Part shown: positions 44,113-53,378 of the stretch, one piece after another
How positions within the stretch are numbered: position 1 is the stretch's first letter
Layout: every line of letters starts with the position of its first letter
Assembly (NCBI GenBank): GCA_029241985.1
Contig: JAQWUU010000029.1
Coordinates: 1 to 64,000, forward strand
Length of the DNA stretch: 64,000 nt
Source: Aquiluna sp.
GTDB lineage: Bacteria > Actinomycetota > Actinomycetes > Actinomycetales > Microbacteriaceae
Direction: 5' to 3'
Position numbers and translations under genes: made by a program
Notes under the pieces: model-generated
The model's input: only the letters and a program-made list of their open reading frames with translations
Databases searched by the model: none
Told to the model about the DNA's origin: nothing

Positions 44113-44655
44113 CTAACTGTCTAATTTTGTGAACCGAGCGACCTGAGGTTTTGGAATCCTGAGTGAACGCATCTGGATTGAGCGCATCGCTCCGTACCAA
44201 GCAAGACCCTTTTCCATATTCTCTGCACCAAATTTAGCGGCCGTCTTTTTCTTGACTGCTTTACCAACAAGGAATGAATCTACAGCCACGATCGCGAATA
44301 CGCCCCACATCGCAAACAATGCAATCAGCTGAATCTCATACGAATCGATGAATGTCAGCATGACGACCAAGAAAAGCATCGGTAGCACTAGCTCACCTGC
44401 CGTAAATCTCGCGTCAACTACATCTCTTGCAAATCTGCGCTGAGGCCCCTTGTCGCGGCCTCCGAGGTAGCGTTCCTCGCCGGCCATCATGCCCTGCCTA
44501 GCCTTCTGGCGTTCAGCGCGCACCTTTTCGTTGTCAACACGCTTCGCTTCTTTGCTTCGATCTCCAACGAGTGGTCTTTTTCTGGCTAGCTCTCTATCCT
44601 TGCGCGAAGGTGTTGGGCGGCCTTTGCCTGCCTGCGTCGGCTCTTGCTCTGTCAT
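44113..44655 (-). CDS. DUF3043 membrane protein
   Basis: A 180-residue protein: a long, highly basic cytoplasmic N-terminus (GKGRPTPSRKDRELARKRPL) typical of DUF3043, two hydrophobic segments at about residues 95-128, and a C-terminal region with KTAAKFGAENMEKGLAWYGAMRS-like conserved residues. The function is unknown; the family is confined to actinobacteria and often sits near the cytochrome oxidase genes, as here. An AGAGGA ribosome-binding site precedes the ATG. It is divergent from the M20 dipeptidase across 37 bp. Confidence 0.87.
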   Translation of the reverse strand: MTEQEPTQAGKGRPTPSRKDRELARKRPLVGDRSKEAKRVDNEKVRAERQKARQGMMAGEERYLGGRDKGPQRRFARDVVDARFTAGELVLPMLFLVVMLTFIDSYEIQLIALFAMWGVFAIVAVDSFLVGKAVKKKTAAKFGAENMEKGLAWYGAMRSIQMRSLRIPKPQVARFTKLDS

Positions 44656-44680
44656 CTGATCCTCTTGTTTGTTTAGGGAC

Positions 44681-44686
44681 TAGATT
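44681..44686 (+). promoter_or_regulatory. -10 element of a predicted leaderless promoter for the M20 dipeptidase
   Basis: TAGATT ends 6 nt before the ATG at 44693, with no ribosome-binding site between. It lies in the short divergent gap to the DUF3043 gene. Confidence 0.5.
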
Positions 44687-44692
44687 ACTGCC

Positions 44693-46093
44693 ATGGCGTT
44701 TCCTTCAATACCTATGAACCCTAGTTGGGTAGAACCGGCAAGCAAATTCGTTGACTCCCAGTTTCCAAGTGCAATTGGGTCACTTGGAAAGCTTGTGAAG
44801 ATTCCTGGTATCGCTTGGCCAAGCTTTGACCCGGAGAACTTAGAACTGTCTGCAGCAGCAGTGGCAAATGAATTTCGAAATTTGGAGTTCTTTGACTTCG
44901 TTGACATCCGTCGCTCGTTGAAGCCGTCAGGTGAACAAGGTTCGCCGGCGGTTTTGGCTAGGCGTCAAGGTTCCCCGGATGCCCCGCATATCCTGCTTTA
45001 CGCGCACCACGATGTCCAGCCTCCGGGAGATTTAGAGCTTTGGAATACAGCACCTTTCGAAGCAACGCTTGTGGGGGAGAGGCTCTTTGGAAGAGGAGCT
45101 TCCGACGATAAAGCAGGAATAGTTGCGCACCTGCATTCGATAAAGACCCTCATTGCACTGGTAAACAAGGTGAATTTGGGAATTACTGTCTTCATCGAAG
45201 GAGAAGAAGAGGCCGGCTCGGAGTCGTTTCCAGCATTTCTCGCTGATAACAAGGTCGATTTGGCCGCGGATCTGATTGTTGTTGCTGACAGTTCAAACTG
45301 GACTGAGGAAATACCGGCGTTGACGACCTCGTTACGCGGCGCCGTCTCACAAACGTTCACTCTTCACACCCTCGACCATGCTGTTCACTCAGGAATGTAT
45401 GGCGGGCCCCTGCCTGACGCGGCAACGGCAATGATTCAGTTACTTGCAACCCTGCATGATCGCAAGGGTGATGTTGCCATCGAAGGCCTAACCTCAGTAC
45501 TCACAGCCGGACCGGCAATGGACATCGAAGCATTCTCGGTTGCAGCAGGCCTACTGCCCGGCGTTGAAAGGATTGGGGGAAAACCCGTCACTCAACAAAT
45601 CTGGGGAGAACCAGCAGTGACAATAATTGGCATGGATATTCCAGCTGTCGATGTTTCGTCCAATACTGCTCAACCTTCGATTCGCGCTCGTGTCTCACTG
45701 AGGCTATCGCCGAGCCAAGATCCGCAATCAGGCCTCGAAGCCTTGAAGGCACACCTTTTGAAGCACGCTCCCTATGGTGCGCGGGTAGAGTTCGGCAGGC
45801 ACGAGGTCGGCCCAGGCTATCTCGCCAAAGATGGCTGGGCTGCCAACCTGGCGCACGAAGCATTGAGCGCTGCCTGGCCCAATAAAAGCGTGAACATCGG
45901 TATTGGGGGGTCGATACCTTTTATTTCCCAATTTGCAGCAGTCTTCCCGCAAGCCGAAATACTCGTCACAGGAGTTGAAGAGCCAGATTCAAGAGCGCAT
46001 TCTCCAAACGAGTCTCAGCATCTGCCGACACTCAGGAGGGCAATCTTGGCGCAGAGCCTTATTCTCCTAAACGGGAATGACTTATTGAAATAA
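44693..46093 (+). CDS. M20-family dipeptidase
   Basis: A 466-residue metallopeptidase of the M20 group. Metal-site motifs are present: LLYAHHDVQPPG (His and Asp), GRGASDDKAG, and IEGEEEAGSESF with the catalytic and metal-binding glutamates. A lid/dimerisation domain interrupts the catalytic domain at about residues 205-350. It probably cleaves dipeptides or related amide bonds in the cytoplasm. The leaderless promoter supports the ATG. erpA follows 30 bp later with its own ribosome-binding site. Confidence 0.91.
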   Translation: MAFPSIPMNPSWVEPASKFVDSQFPSAIGSLGKLVKIPGIAWPSFDPENLELSAAAVANEFRNLEFFDFVDIRRSLKPSGEQGSPAVLARRQGSPDAPHILLYAHHDVQPPGDLELWNTAPFEATLVGERLFGRGASDDKAGIVAHLHSIKTLIALVNKVNLGITVFIEGEEEAGSESFPAFLADNKVDLAADLIVVADSSNWTEEIPALTTSLRGAVSQTFTLHTLDHAVHSGMYGGPLPDAATAMIQLLATLHDRKGDVAIEGLTSVLTAGPAMDIEAFSVAAGLLPGVERIGGKPVTQQIWGEPAVTIIGMDIPAVDVSSNTAQPSIRARVSLRLSPSQDPQSGLEALKAHLLKHAPYGARVEFGRHEVGPGYLAKDGWAANLAHEALSAAWPNKSVNIGIGGSIPFISQFAAVFPQAEILVTGVEEPDSRAHSPNESQHLPTLRRAILAQSLILLNGNDLLK

Positions 46094-46123
46094 CGCGTTA
46101 AACTACTCAACGGAGGTTCCAAA

Positions 46124-46465
46124 ATGACTCAAGCCACAGCTCACGGCGTAAAGCTCACTGATTTTGCAGTAAACAAGGTCCGCTCGCTCCTTGAAGCAGA
46201 GGGGCGCGATGATCTTCGGTTGCGCGTGTCTGTTCAGCCAGGCGGATGTTCAGGCCTTATCTATCAGCTTTTCTTTGATGAGCAACTTGAAGAAATCGAC
46301 GCGGTTGTTGACTTCAATGGCGTCGAGGTAGTTGTCGATCCGATGAGTGTTCCCTATCTAGACGGAGCTTCAATTGATTTTGAGGACACCATCCAAAAAC
46401 AGGGTTTCACGATTGACAACCCGAATGCTGATGGCAGCTGCGCTTGCGGAGATTCTTTCAGCTAA
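46124..46465 (+). CDS. erpA: Iron-sulfur cluster insertion protein, HesB/IscA/ErpA type
   Basis: A 113-residue A-type carrier that passes Fe-S clusters to target proteins. The three conserved cysteines are Cys42 (in PGGCSGLIYQL), Cys106 and Cys108 (GSCACGDSFS). CGGAGG before the ATG is a strong ribosome-binding site. It lies directly upstream of the cytochrome oxidase genes, a common actinobacterial position. The Rieske protein encoded in this window is a possible client. Confidence 0.93.
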   Translation: MTQATAHGVKLTDFAVNKVRSLLEAEGRDDLRLRVSVQPGGCSGLIYQLFFDEQLEEIDAVVDFNGVEVVVDPMSVPYLDGASIDFEDTIQKQGFTIDNPNADGSCACGDSFS

Positions 46466-46545
46466 AGCGCGGTTTTCGGGCGTCCCGGGACAACTCATCA
46501 GTTAGACTTGAAACACGTCTTAGGCGATGTTAGAAGGATATTTCA

Positions 46546-47400
46546 TTGAGTAAAAACCGGTCTAGAGCAACTGCGATAGCTGCAATTACGGGGCTTTCCC
46601 TGCTGTTAGCTGGCTGCAGTCCAGAAATGCAAAGAGGGTTCCTGCCGGACGCCTCCGGTGTGACAAACCACACTGACAGAATCATTGGTCTCTGGACCAC
46701 TTCGTGGATTGTGCTCTTGGCTGTTGGCGTTGTTTCTTGGGGTTTGATGGCTTGGGCCTTGATTGTTTATCGCCGTCGTAAGGGCGAGACTGGGCTCCCT
46801 GCTCAAATGAGATACAACATGCCAATTGAGACACTTTTTACAGTCGTTCCTCTTATTTTGGTGCTTGGCTTTTTCGCCTTCACCGCCAGGGACATGACCG
46901 CCATAGAGGCCAAAACTGAAAATCCAGATGTTTTCATCGAGGTAATTGGTAAGCAGTGGAGCTGGGACTTCAATTACGTAGACGACAACGTTTACGACAG
47001 CGGGATCCAGGCTCAGGTGGTTGGAAACCAGGACAATGTTCTAGAAACTTTGCCAACGCTATACCTTCCAGTCGGAAAGACGGTTCGGATAGATCTAAGC
47101 TCCAGAGATGTCATCCACTCATTTTGGGTAGTCGAATTCCTTTATAAGAAAGACATGTTCCCAGGACACACCAACAGCATGTATTTCACTCCTCTGCAAG
47201 AGGGCACCTACGTTGGAAAGTGTGCAGAATTATGTGGTGAGTACCACTCAATGATGCTTTTCAATGTGAAGGTTGTCTCTCAGACCGAATACGACGCTCA
47301 AATGTCAACTTTGGCAGCCCAGGGCAACGTGGGGCAGCTCTCAACCGAATACGACCGCAACCAGAATCTCCCTGGCGGAGATCCTGGGATTAGAGGCTAG
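46546..47400 (+). CDS. ctaC: Cytochrome c oxidase subunit II, lipoprotein form
   Basis: A 284-residue subunit carrying the binuclear CuA centre. The N-terminus is a lipoprotein signal peptide with lipobox LAGC (Cys24), so the mature protein is probably lipid-anchored. Two transmembrane helices follow (about residues 54-76 and 97-118). CuA ligands lie in HSFWVVEF and [12 protein letters not shown]. The TTG start has AGAAGGA upstream. It is the first gene of ctaC-ctaD-ctaF. Confidence 0.94.
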   Translation: MSKNRSRATAIAAITGLSLLLAGCSPEMQRGFLPDASGVTNHTDRIIGLWTTSWIVLLAVGVVSWGLMAWALIVYRRRKGETGLPAQMRYNMPIETLFTVVPLILVLGFFAFTARDMTAIEAKTENPDVFIEVIGKQWSWDFNYVDDNVYDSGIQAQVVGNQDNVLETLPTLYLPVGKTVRIDLSSRDVIHSFWVVEFLYKKDMFPGHTNSMYFTPLQEGTYVGKCAELCGEYHSMMLFNVKVVSQTEYDAQMSTLAAQGNVGQLSTEYDRNQNLPGGDPGIRG

Positions 47401-47405
47401 GAAAA

Positions 47406-49094
47406 ATGGCTACGATCACTGAAACCAGAACGAATCCGCCTGCTTTTACTCCAAAGCGCAGTAAAGGTGAGATTCTTGTCGATTGGCTGACTACCACCGA
47501 TCACAAGAAAATTGGTTACCTCTACCTAATTACATCTTTCATGTACTTCCTGATTGCTGGCGTAATGGCGCTTGTAATTCGAGCGCAGCTAGCTCTTCCA
47601 GGCCTAGAGATCGTCGCAACCAAAGAGCAGTACAACCAGCTATTCACGATGCACGGCACAATCATGCTTTTGATGTTCGCGACACCGCTGTTTGCTGGTT
47701 TTGCCAACGTGCTAATGCCAGTTCAAATTGGTGCGCCAGATGTGGCCTTCCCAAGACTTAACGCGATCGCTTACTGGTTCTTTAGCTTCGGAAGCCTCAT
47801 TGCAGTTTCAGGCTTCTTCACTCCTCAGGGAGCTGCCAGCTTCGGTTGGTTTGCTTATGCTCCGCTCTCGAACACGACGTTCTCACCCGGAATCGGTGGA
47901 GACCTTTGGGTATTTGGACTAGCACTCTCAGGTTTTGGAACAATCCTTGGAGCCGTCAATTTCATCACCACTGTAATCACGATGCGTGCTCCAGGCATGA
48001 CAATGTGGCGCATGCCAATCTTTACCTGGAACACTTTGGTCACCTCAATCTTGGTAATCATGTGTTTCCCTCCTCTTGCTGCAGCTTTGTTTGCGCTTGG
48101 AGCAGACAGGCAATTTGGGGCTCACATTTTTGATCCAGAAAACGGTGGAGCCATGCTCTGGCAGCACCTGTTCTGGTTCTTTGGTCACCCAGAGGTTTAC
48201 ATCATTGCCCTGCCATTCTTTGGAATCGTTTCGGAAATCTTCCCTGTCTTCAGCAGGAAGCCAATTTTTGGTTACAAGACTCTCGTTTACGCGACAATCG
48301 CAATTGCAGCGCTGTCGATGACAGTGTGGGCGCACCACATGTACGTAACCGGGCAGGTGCTGTTGCCATTCTTCGCTTTCACCACGATGCTAATTGCGGT
48401 GCCCACGGGTGTGAAGATATTTAACTGGATCGGAACGCTCTGGCGAGGGTCCATAACCTTTGAGACTCCGATGCTATGGAGCCTGGGTTTCTTGGTTAGC
48501 TTCGTATTTGGAGGGCTTACCGGTGTGATTCTTGCCTCTCCGGCGCTTGACTTCCACATCTCTGACACTTACTTCGTTGTTGCCCACTTCCACTACGTTG
48601 TCTTTGGAACTGTGGTGTTCGCAATGTTTGCAGGTTTCTATTTCTGGTGGCCAAAATTCACCGGCAAGATGCTAAACGAACGCCTTGGAAAAATTCACTT
48701 CTGGGTTTTGTTTATCGGCTTCCACACCACTTTCCTAGTTCAGCACTGGCTTGGAGTTTTGGGCATGCCTCGACGCTACGCAACCTACCTGGTAGAAGAT
48801 GGGTTCACTGAGATGAACCTGATCTCGACCGCCGGTGCGGCGCTGCTCGCTCTGTCGATGGTGCCATTCTTCTTCAATGTTTGGATAACCTACCGAACTG
48901 GCAAGAAAGTAGAGTTGAAGGACCCATGGGGCTATGGCCGTTCACTCGAGTGGGCTACCGAGTCACCAATTCCTCGTCATAACTTCCACTCGATTCCGCG
49001 AATTCGTTCTGAGTCGCCAGCTTTTGACTTGAACTACCCTGAACATGCCGCGCCGGAAGCGAAGGCTTCTTATAGCAAGGAGGGTATCTCCTAA
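47406..49094 (+). CDS. ctaD: Cytochrome c oxidase subunit I
   Basis: A 562-residue haem-copper oxidase subunit with twelve transmembrane helices, reducing oxygen at the haem a3-CuB site. Ligand motifs are clear: [13 protein letters not shown] (haem a His), [12 protein letters not shown] (CuB His and its cross-linked Tyr), WAHHMYVTG (CuB His pair) and [10 protein letters not shown] (both haem ligands). The length is normal. The stop overlaps the ctaF ATG by 1 base (TAATG). Confidence 0.97.
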   Translation: MATITETRTNPPAFTPKRSKGEILVDWLTTTDHKKIGYLYLITSFMYFLIAGVMALVIRAQLALPGLEIVATKEQYNQLFTMHGTIMLLMFATPLFAGFANVLMPVQIGAPDVAFPRLNAIAYWFFSFGSLIAVSGFFTPQGAASFGWFAYAPLSNTTFSPGIGGDLWVFGLALSGFGTILGAVNFITTVITMRAPGMTMWRMPIFTWNTLVTSILVIMCFPPLAAALFALGADRQFGAHIFDPENGGAMLWQHLFWFFGHPEVYIIALPFFGIVSEIFPVFSRKPIFGYKTLVYATIAIAALSMTVWAHHMYVTGQVLLPFFAFTTMLIAVPTGVKIFNWIGTLWRGSITFETPMLWSLGFLVSFVFGGLTGVILASPALDFHISDTYFVVAHFHYVVFGTVVFAMFAGFYFWWPKFTGKMLNERLGKIHFWVLFIGFHTTFLVQHWLGVLGMPRRYATYLVEDGFTEMNLISTAGAALLALSMVPFFFNVWITYRTGKKVELKDPWGYGRSLEWATESPIPRHNFHSIPRIRSESPAFDLNYPEHAAPEAKASYSKEGIS

Positions 49095-49507
49095 TGCGTT
49101 CGAATATTTGGGTCCTACTTGTTATGGCTGCATATTTCACGGTTGCAGACATAGGTTATGCAATCTGGTCGTATTTATACTTTGGGGCTGTAGAGCCGAT
49201 CGGGACGGCAGCTATCGGGCTGCTCGTGATTCTGTCTCTATTCATCGCATTTTACCTTTACAGCGGTATGCGCAGAAGTGCAGTTCTACCTGAAGACAAC
49301 CTGGATGGGGAAATAGCCGAGGATGCCGGCGAGGTTGGCTTCTTTAGCCCCTGGAGCTGGTGGCCAGTAGCGCTGGGCCTAGGAGCCGCACTGGTCTTCC
49401 TTTCATTGGCAGTAGGTTGGTGGCTTACATACATAGCCGTGCCGTTTGCAATAGTTGCAGTGGTTGGTTTTGTGTTTGAATACTCGCGCGGAGCACACGC
49501 TCACTAA
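49094..49507 (+). CDS. ctaF: Cytochrome c oxidase subunit IV, actinobacterial (CtaF)
   Basis: A 137-residue membrane protein with four hydrophobic segments in two pairs, separated by an acidic loop (DNLDGEIAEDAGEVGFFSPWSWWP). This is the actinobacterial oxidase subunit IV pattern. It completes the ctaC-D-F run; the fourth subunit gene, ctaE, lies 4 kb away on the other strand. Confidence 0.92.
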   Translation: MRSNIWVLLVMAAYFTVADIGYAIWSYLYFGAVEPIGTAAIGLLVILSLFIAFYLYSGMRRSAVLPEDNLDGEIAEDAGEVGFFSPWSWWPVALGLGAALVFLSLAVGWWLTYIAVPFAIVAVVGFVFEYSRGAHAH

Positions 49508-49860
49508 TTGATTGAGGCCCCATTCGTTGGGCCGAACCAAATTTGCCCATGCCTCTTCCTTGCATAAAGCGATCTGGCATGCTGAACCAGAAGGTCTAAA
49601 CCATCTTTTACTGCCACTGAAGGCGGCTCAGGAGGGCTACATCTTTGGATGTCTCTCTGACGTCTCTGGAGCGAATCTGTCTTGAAGAATCGCATTGATC
49701 TAGTGGTGAAGCGATGATTGCAATTGGTCTTGCAGGTCCTGCGAATACAGCGTCGCCCATGCGATCAAGGACTGTTGCCTCAAGTATTTGGCAATCACTG
49801 TGTCGATTCACTTCATAAACCAGGGCGCCTCGGTGATGGCTTCTTGGGGAGTGGGTAAAA
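49508..49860. other. Gap between ctaF and the terminator; possible decayed minus-strand gene
   Basis: No intact gene is visible in this unusually long gap. On the minus strand a frame open from about 49850 to 49608 (GTG candidate at 49811) includes protein-like sequence such as ILEATVLDRMGDAVFAGPARP. A second minus-strand frame at 49504-49695 continues with DGLDLLVQHARSLYARKRHG. Together they look like one short gene broken by a frameshift near 49650, but I recognise neither half. A pseudogene downstream of qcrB is the simplest reading; a chance frame is not excluded. Confidence 0.3.
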
Positions 49861-49897
49861 CTAAACCCCAGGTGAAATGATCACCCGGGGTTTTAGT
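49857..49897. terminator. Bidirectional terminator between ctaF and qcrB
   Basis: A long inverted repeat pairs CTAAACCCC-A-GGTG (49861-49874) with CACC-C-GGGG-TTTTAG (49882-49896), closed by a 7-nt loop with one A-C mismatch. It is flanked by AAAA on the left and TTTT on the right, so it can act in both directions. It lies 13 bp after the qcrB stop. Confidence 0.85.
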
Positions 49898-49909
49898 TCT
49901 GATTTTCTA

Positions 49910-51556
49910 CTACGCCTTGATTGACTTCTGCTTCTTCTTTGGCTTTTCTGAAACAGCTGCAGGTGCATGATCTGCATGCGCTAGCTCGTACTCGGCCTTT
50001 GAAACTGGAGCAATTCGATCCTCGAAGTAGATCCGTGATACAGCAGAGCGGAGCCTGTTGCCTATAGTAATTTTTCCATTCTCATCGGGTCTTGCAAGAA
50101 TGGGTTCGTAGTTCTTGTAGTCGACTAGTTTCCATAGCTCATACTCGTCCACTGGCTCGTGGACTTCGATGAATTCACCGTGAGGCAGACGCACAATTCT
50201 TCCAGTTTCGCGACCGTGAAGCACCATCTCGCGGTCCTTGCGCTGCAACGACAGGCAGGCTCGCTTGGTTACCCAGTAAGCAATTACAGGACCAATAATT
50301 AGCAAGATCTGCATTGCCACAAGCACCTGGTTCAGTGACATCTGGAAGTTTGTTGCAATGAGGTCTGTTGACGCTCCAGCCCAAAGAACGCCATAGAACG
50401 TTACTCCCGCAGCTCCGATGGCGGTTCTGGTCGGGTTGTTTCTTGGGCGGTCAAGAACGTGGTGTTCGCGCTTGTCCTTGGTCACCCAGTTTTCAATGAA
50501 AGGGTAGGCGGCGACAAGAGCCAAGAAGACCAATGAGACAACAAGTGGCACCATTACACCCATCGGGATGACGAAGCCGAAGACGGAGATGTCCCAACCT
50601 GACGGGGCAAGCCTTAGCGCTCCGTCTAGCCAGCCGATGTACCAGTCAGGCTGGGTTCCAGCCGAGACGGGGGAGGGGTCATAGGGGCCGTAGTTCCAAA
50701 TCGGGTTGATGGTAAATGTCGCTGAAATAGCTGCGATTACACCGAATACCAGGAAGAAGAATCCACCAGCCTTGGCAACGTAGACAGGTGCTAGCGGGTA
50801 ACCAACAACGTTGTCGTCAGTTCGTCCAGGACCCGAGTAGTGAGTGTGCTTGTGGATTATCACCATCATGAGGTGAACACCTATAAGCACGATGATCAGA
50901 GCCGGCACAATCATGATGTGGAGGCTGTAGAGTCTTGCGACAACCTCGGTGCCCGGGAACTCACCACCGAAGAAGCCAGAGCTGATTGCAGGGCCGATTA
51001 GCGGAATTCCCTTGATCATGCCGTCGATGATGCGCAGTCCGTTTCCGGAAAGAAGGTCATCCGGTAGCGAGTAGCCTGTGAACCCGGCTGCCATGCCCAT
51101 TACGAAAAGCAAGAACCCAACCACCCAGTTCAACTCTCGTGGCTTACGGAATGCACCTGTGAAGAACACTCTAAGCATGTGAAGTCCCGCAGCTGCTACA
51201 AACAGCAGGGCTGCCCAGTGGTGAACCTGGCGCATAATCAAACCACCGCGAATGTCGAAGCTGATGTCCAGGCTTGATGCATAGGCGATAGACATCTGTG
51301 CACCCTTTAGGGGAGCGTAGCTACCGTCATAGTGAACCTCAGCCATCGATGGCTGATAGAAAAAAGTCAGGAAAGTTCCGGACAACACCAAAATCACAAA
51401 ACTGTAGAGGGCGACCTCACCAAGCATGAAGCTCCAGTGGTCCGGGAAAACCTTCCGGCCGAACCCCTTCAGTACTCCAGCTACGCTTAGTCGCTCATCT
51501 AGGTAGTTCGCGGTGTTTCCAACGAAACCAGATTTCTTTTCAGTGGTATTAGTCAT
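49910..51556 (-). CDS. qcrB: Cytochrome bc complex cytochrome b subunit
   Basis: A 548-residue membrane protein with the eight core helices plus the actinobacterial C-terminal extension. The two pairs of haem b histidines lie in the helices around MRQVHHWAALLFVAAAGLHMLRVF and RLYSLHIMIVPALIIVLIGVHLM. The PDWYIGW sequence corresponds to the PEWY quinol-site motif, with Asp in place of Glu, as is common in actinobacteria. It oxidises menaquinol in the bcc-aa3 supercomplex. It directly follows qcrA. Confidence 0.95.
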   Translation of the reverse strand: MTNTTEKKSGFVGNTANYLDERLSVAGVLKGFGRKVFPDHWSFMLGEVALYSFVILVLSGTFLTFFYQPSMAEVHYDGSYAPLKGAQMSIAYASSLDISFDIRGGLIMRQVHHWAALLFVAAAGLHMLRVFFTGAFRKPRELNWVVGFLLFVMGMAAGFTGYSLPDDLLSGNGLRIIDGMIKGIPLIGPAISSGFFGGEFPGTEVVARLYSLHIMIVPALIIVLIGVHLMMVIIHKHTHYSGPGRTDDNVVGYPLAPVYVAKAGGFFFLVFGVIAAISATFTINPIWNYGPYDPSPVSAGTQPDWYIGWLDGALRLAPSGWDISVFGFVIPMGVMVPLVVSLVFLALVAAYPFIENWVTKDKREHHVLDRPRNNPTRTAIGAAGVTFYGVLWAGASTDLIATNFQMSLNQVLVAMQILLIIGPVIAYWVTKRACLSLQRKDREMVLHGRETGRIVRLPHGEFIEVHEPVDEYELWKLVDYKNYEPILARPDENGKITIGNRLRSAVSRIYFEDRIAPVSKAEYELAHADHAPAAVSEKPKKKQKSIKA

Positions 51557-52576
51557 TTACTTCCTCATGTCCCAGAACGATGGACCAACAGGGTCCAAGA
51601 AGTCGCTTTGTGCAATTAGGTAACCTTCAGCATCGACCGCGATGGGAAGCTGAGGCAGTGGTCTTGATGCGGGGCCAAATACAACCTCACAGTGGTTTGC
51701 CAAGTCAAAAGTCGACTGGTGGCAGGGGCACAACAGGTGGTGCGTGTGCTGCTCATATAGAGCAACCGGACATCCAACGTGAGTGCAAATCTTCGAATAG
51801 GCAACAATTCCCTGGTAGCTCCAGTCGGCCTTGGCTGGGTCTTCGTTGAGATCACTCGGGTTCACTCGAACAAGAAGAACAGCCGCTTTAGCTTTTTCCT
51901 CGAGTTTGTGCTCTTCCATCTCGCTGAGGCCCTCCGGAATCACGTGAAATACTGATCCAATGGTGACATCCGATGCCTTGATTGGGATTCCGGTCGGATC
52001 TTTCGTGAGCCTGGTGCCGGGCTTCCACATCGTGTGTCGAAGAGTGTCTCCTACTACTGGTCCCAAGTCACCAAAGATAATAATCGCTGGAATCGGGAAG
52101 AATGCAATCGCTCCGTACATGCTGCGACGAATCAACTTGCGCCTGGTAAACCCTGACTCTCCGTCTGCGAGCTTTACTATCTCGAGAGCTTGAGCCCGGG
52201 TCTCATCTGAGCTTCTAGCCTGGTGGCGCATTTCTGATACTTCATTGTCTGGCATCAGAGTTTTTGCCCAGTGAACCGCTCCGAAACCGATTCCAAGCAT
52301 CGAAAGAGCCATGCCTAGGCCCATCCACAGCGCGTTATTGCGAGTAGCTGACAAGTCACCGTCAATAATCGGGAACGCAAAGAAACCCCATACGGCAATG
52401 ATTGCGCCAAGAACGCTGACACCGAACATTGCTGCAATTTGCTTTTCAGCAGTCTTGGCGTGCTTTTCGCTCTTGTCGGTCATGCGAACCCGGTGTGGTT
52501 CGATTCCAGGGTCTTTGATTGGTTTCTGTATGTCTTTTGCTAGCCCAGGGGAGTAGCTTTTTTCAATGTCGCTCAT
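51557..52576 (-). CDS. qcrA: Cytochrome bc complex Rieske iron-sulfur subunit
   Basis: A 339-residue protein with three transmembrane helices (about residues 45-62, 80-100 and 155-175) and a C-terminal Rieske domain. The 2Fe-2S ligands are in CTHVGC and CPCHQSTF. The twin-arginine-like RRK...RRSMYGA stretch before the third helix fits the known Tat-dependent insertion of actinobacterial QcrA; tatA and tatC are encoded 10 kb away. The ATG at 52576 has AGGAGAAG upstream; the frame extends to 52606 but without a better start. Confidence 0.94.
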   Translation of the reverse strand: MSDIEKSYSPGLAKDIQKPIKDPGIEPHRVRMTDKSEKHAKTAEKQIAAMFGVSVLGAIIAVWGFFAFPIIDGDLSATRNNALWMGLGMALSMLGIGFGAVHWAKTLMPDNEVSEMRHQARSSDETRAQALEIVKLADGESGFTRRKLIRRSMYGAIAFFPIPAIIIFGDLGPVVGDTLRHTMWKPGTRLTKDPTGIPIKASDVTIGSVFHVIPEGLSEMEEHKLEEKAKAAVLLVRVNPSDLNEDPAKADWSYQGIVAYSKICTHVGCPVALYEQHTHHLLCPCHQSTFDLANHCEVVFGPASRPLPQLPIAVDAEGYLIAQSDFLDPVGPSFWDMRK

Positions 52577-52586
52577 AGCTCTTCTC

Positions 52587-53375
52587 CTAGTTCGACTTCG
52601 CGCCAAGCCATACAGTGATGGCGATGATGAAACCTAACCCAAAGATCCACGTAAATAATCCCTCGGCAACCGGTCCGATGGATCCCAATTCAAATCCACC
52701 TACGGAGTCATTCTCTTCGATGTACATCAGGTAGGTAATGATGTCTTTCTTATCTTCTGGAGTGAGGTTTGAGTCATTGAAAACAGGCATGTTTTGTGGT
52801 CCAGTGACCATGGCCTCGTAGGTGTGCTTCGGGGTGACTCCGCCGAGTGCTGGAGCAAACTTACCCTCTGTCAGCGCTCCGCCGGCCCCAACCGCATTGT
52901 GGCACATGGCGCAGTTGATTCTGAATAGTTCACCACCGTGGGTTGGGTCACCGTCTCCACGCAAATATTCCTCGTCTGGAATCGCAGGCCCCGGAGCAAG
53001 CGACGCTACATAAGCGGCCATTGCAGAAATCTGCTCCTCGGTGAACTGAACTGGCTTCTTATAAAGCTGAGGTCCTGAACCTTGGCCCGGCATTCTTCCG
53101 GTGCCTACCTGGAAATCTACCGACGCAGCTCCAACACCAATGAGGCTAGGTCCGCCGATGGCACCCTCACCGTTGGTTCCATGGCAAGATGCGCAGTTCG
53201 CAAGGAATAACTTCCTGCCCTCTTCTACCTGCTCTGGAGATCCGACCTCGGAAATCACCACATTGGTCGCTGCCGCATAGCCACCTCCAGAGAGGATCAA
53301 TCCAAGAAATACAACAATGCCGGCTGCCCAGGGGCGACGACGCATCGGTTTAGCTGAGTTCAAGTGCTTCTCCAT
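52587..53375 (-). CDS. qcrC: Cytochrome bc complex di-haem cytochrome c subunit
   Basis: A 262-residue membrane-anchored cytochrome c. An N-terminal helix (about residues 15-35) precedes two cytochrome c domains with haem motifs CASCH (61-65) and CAMCH (155-159), and a C-terminal transmembrane helix lies at about 237-258. Actinobacteria lack a soluble cytochrome c, so this subunit passes electrons directly to CtaC. It starts 3 bp after the ctaE stop and sits 10 bp before qcrA. Confidence 0.95.
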   Translation of the reverse strand: MEKHLNSAKPMRRRPWAAGIVVFLGLILSGGGYAAATNVVISEVGSPEQVEEGRKLFLANCASCHGTNGEGAIGGPSLIGVGAASVDFQVGTGRMPGQGSGPQLYKKPVQFTEEQISAMAAYVASLAPGPAIPDEEYLRGDGDPTHGGELFRINCAMCHNAVGAGGALTEGKFAPALGGVTPKHTYEAMVTGPQNMPVFNDSNLTPEDKKDIITYLMYIEENDSVGGFELGSIGPVAEGLFTWIFGLGFIIAITVWLGAKSN

Positions 53376-53378
53376 TTG

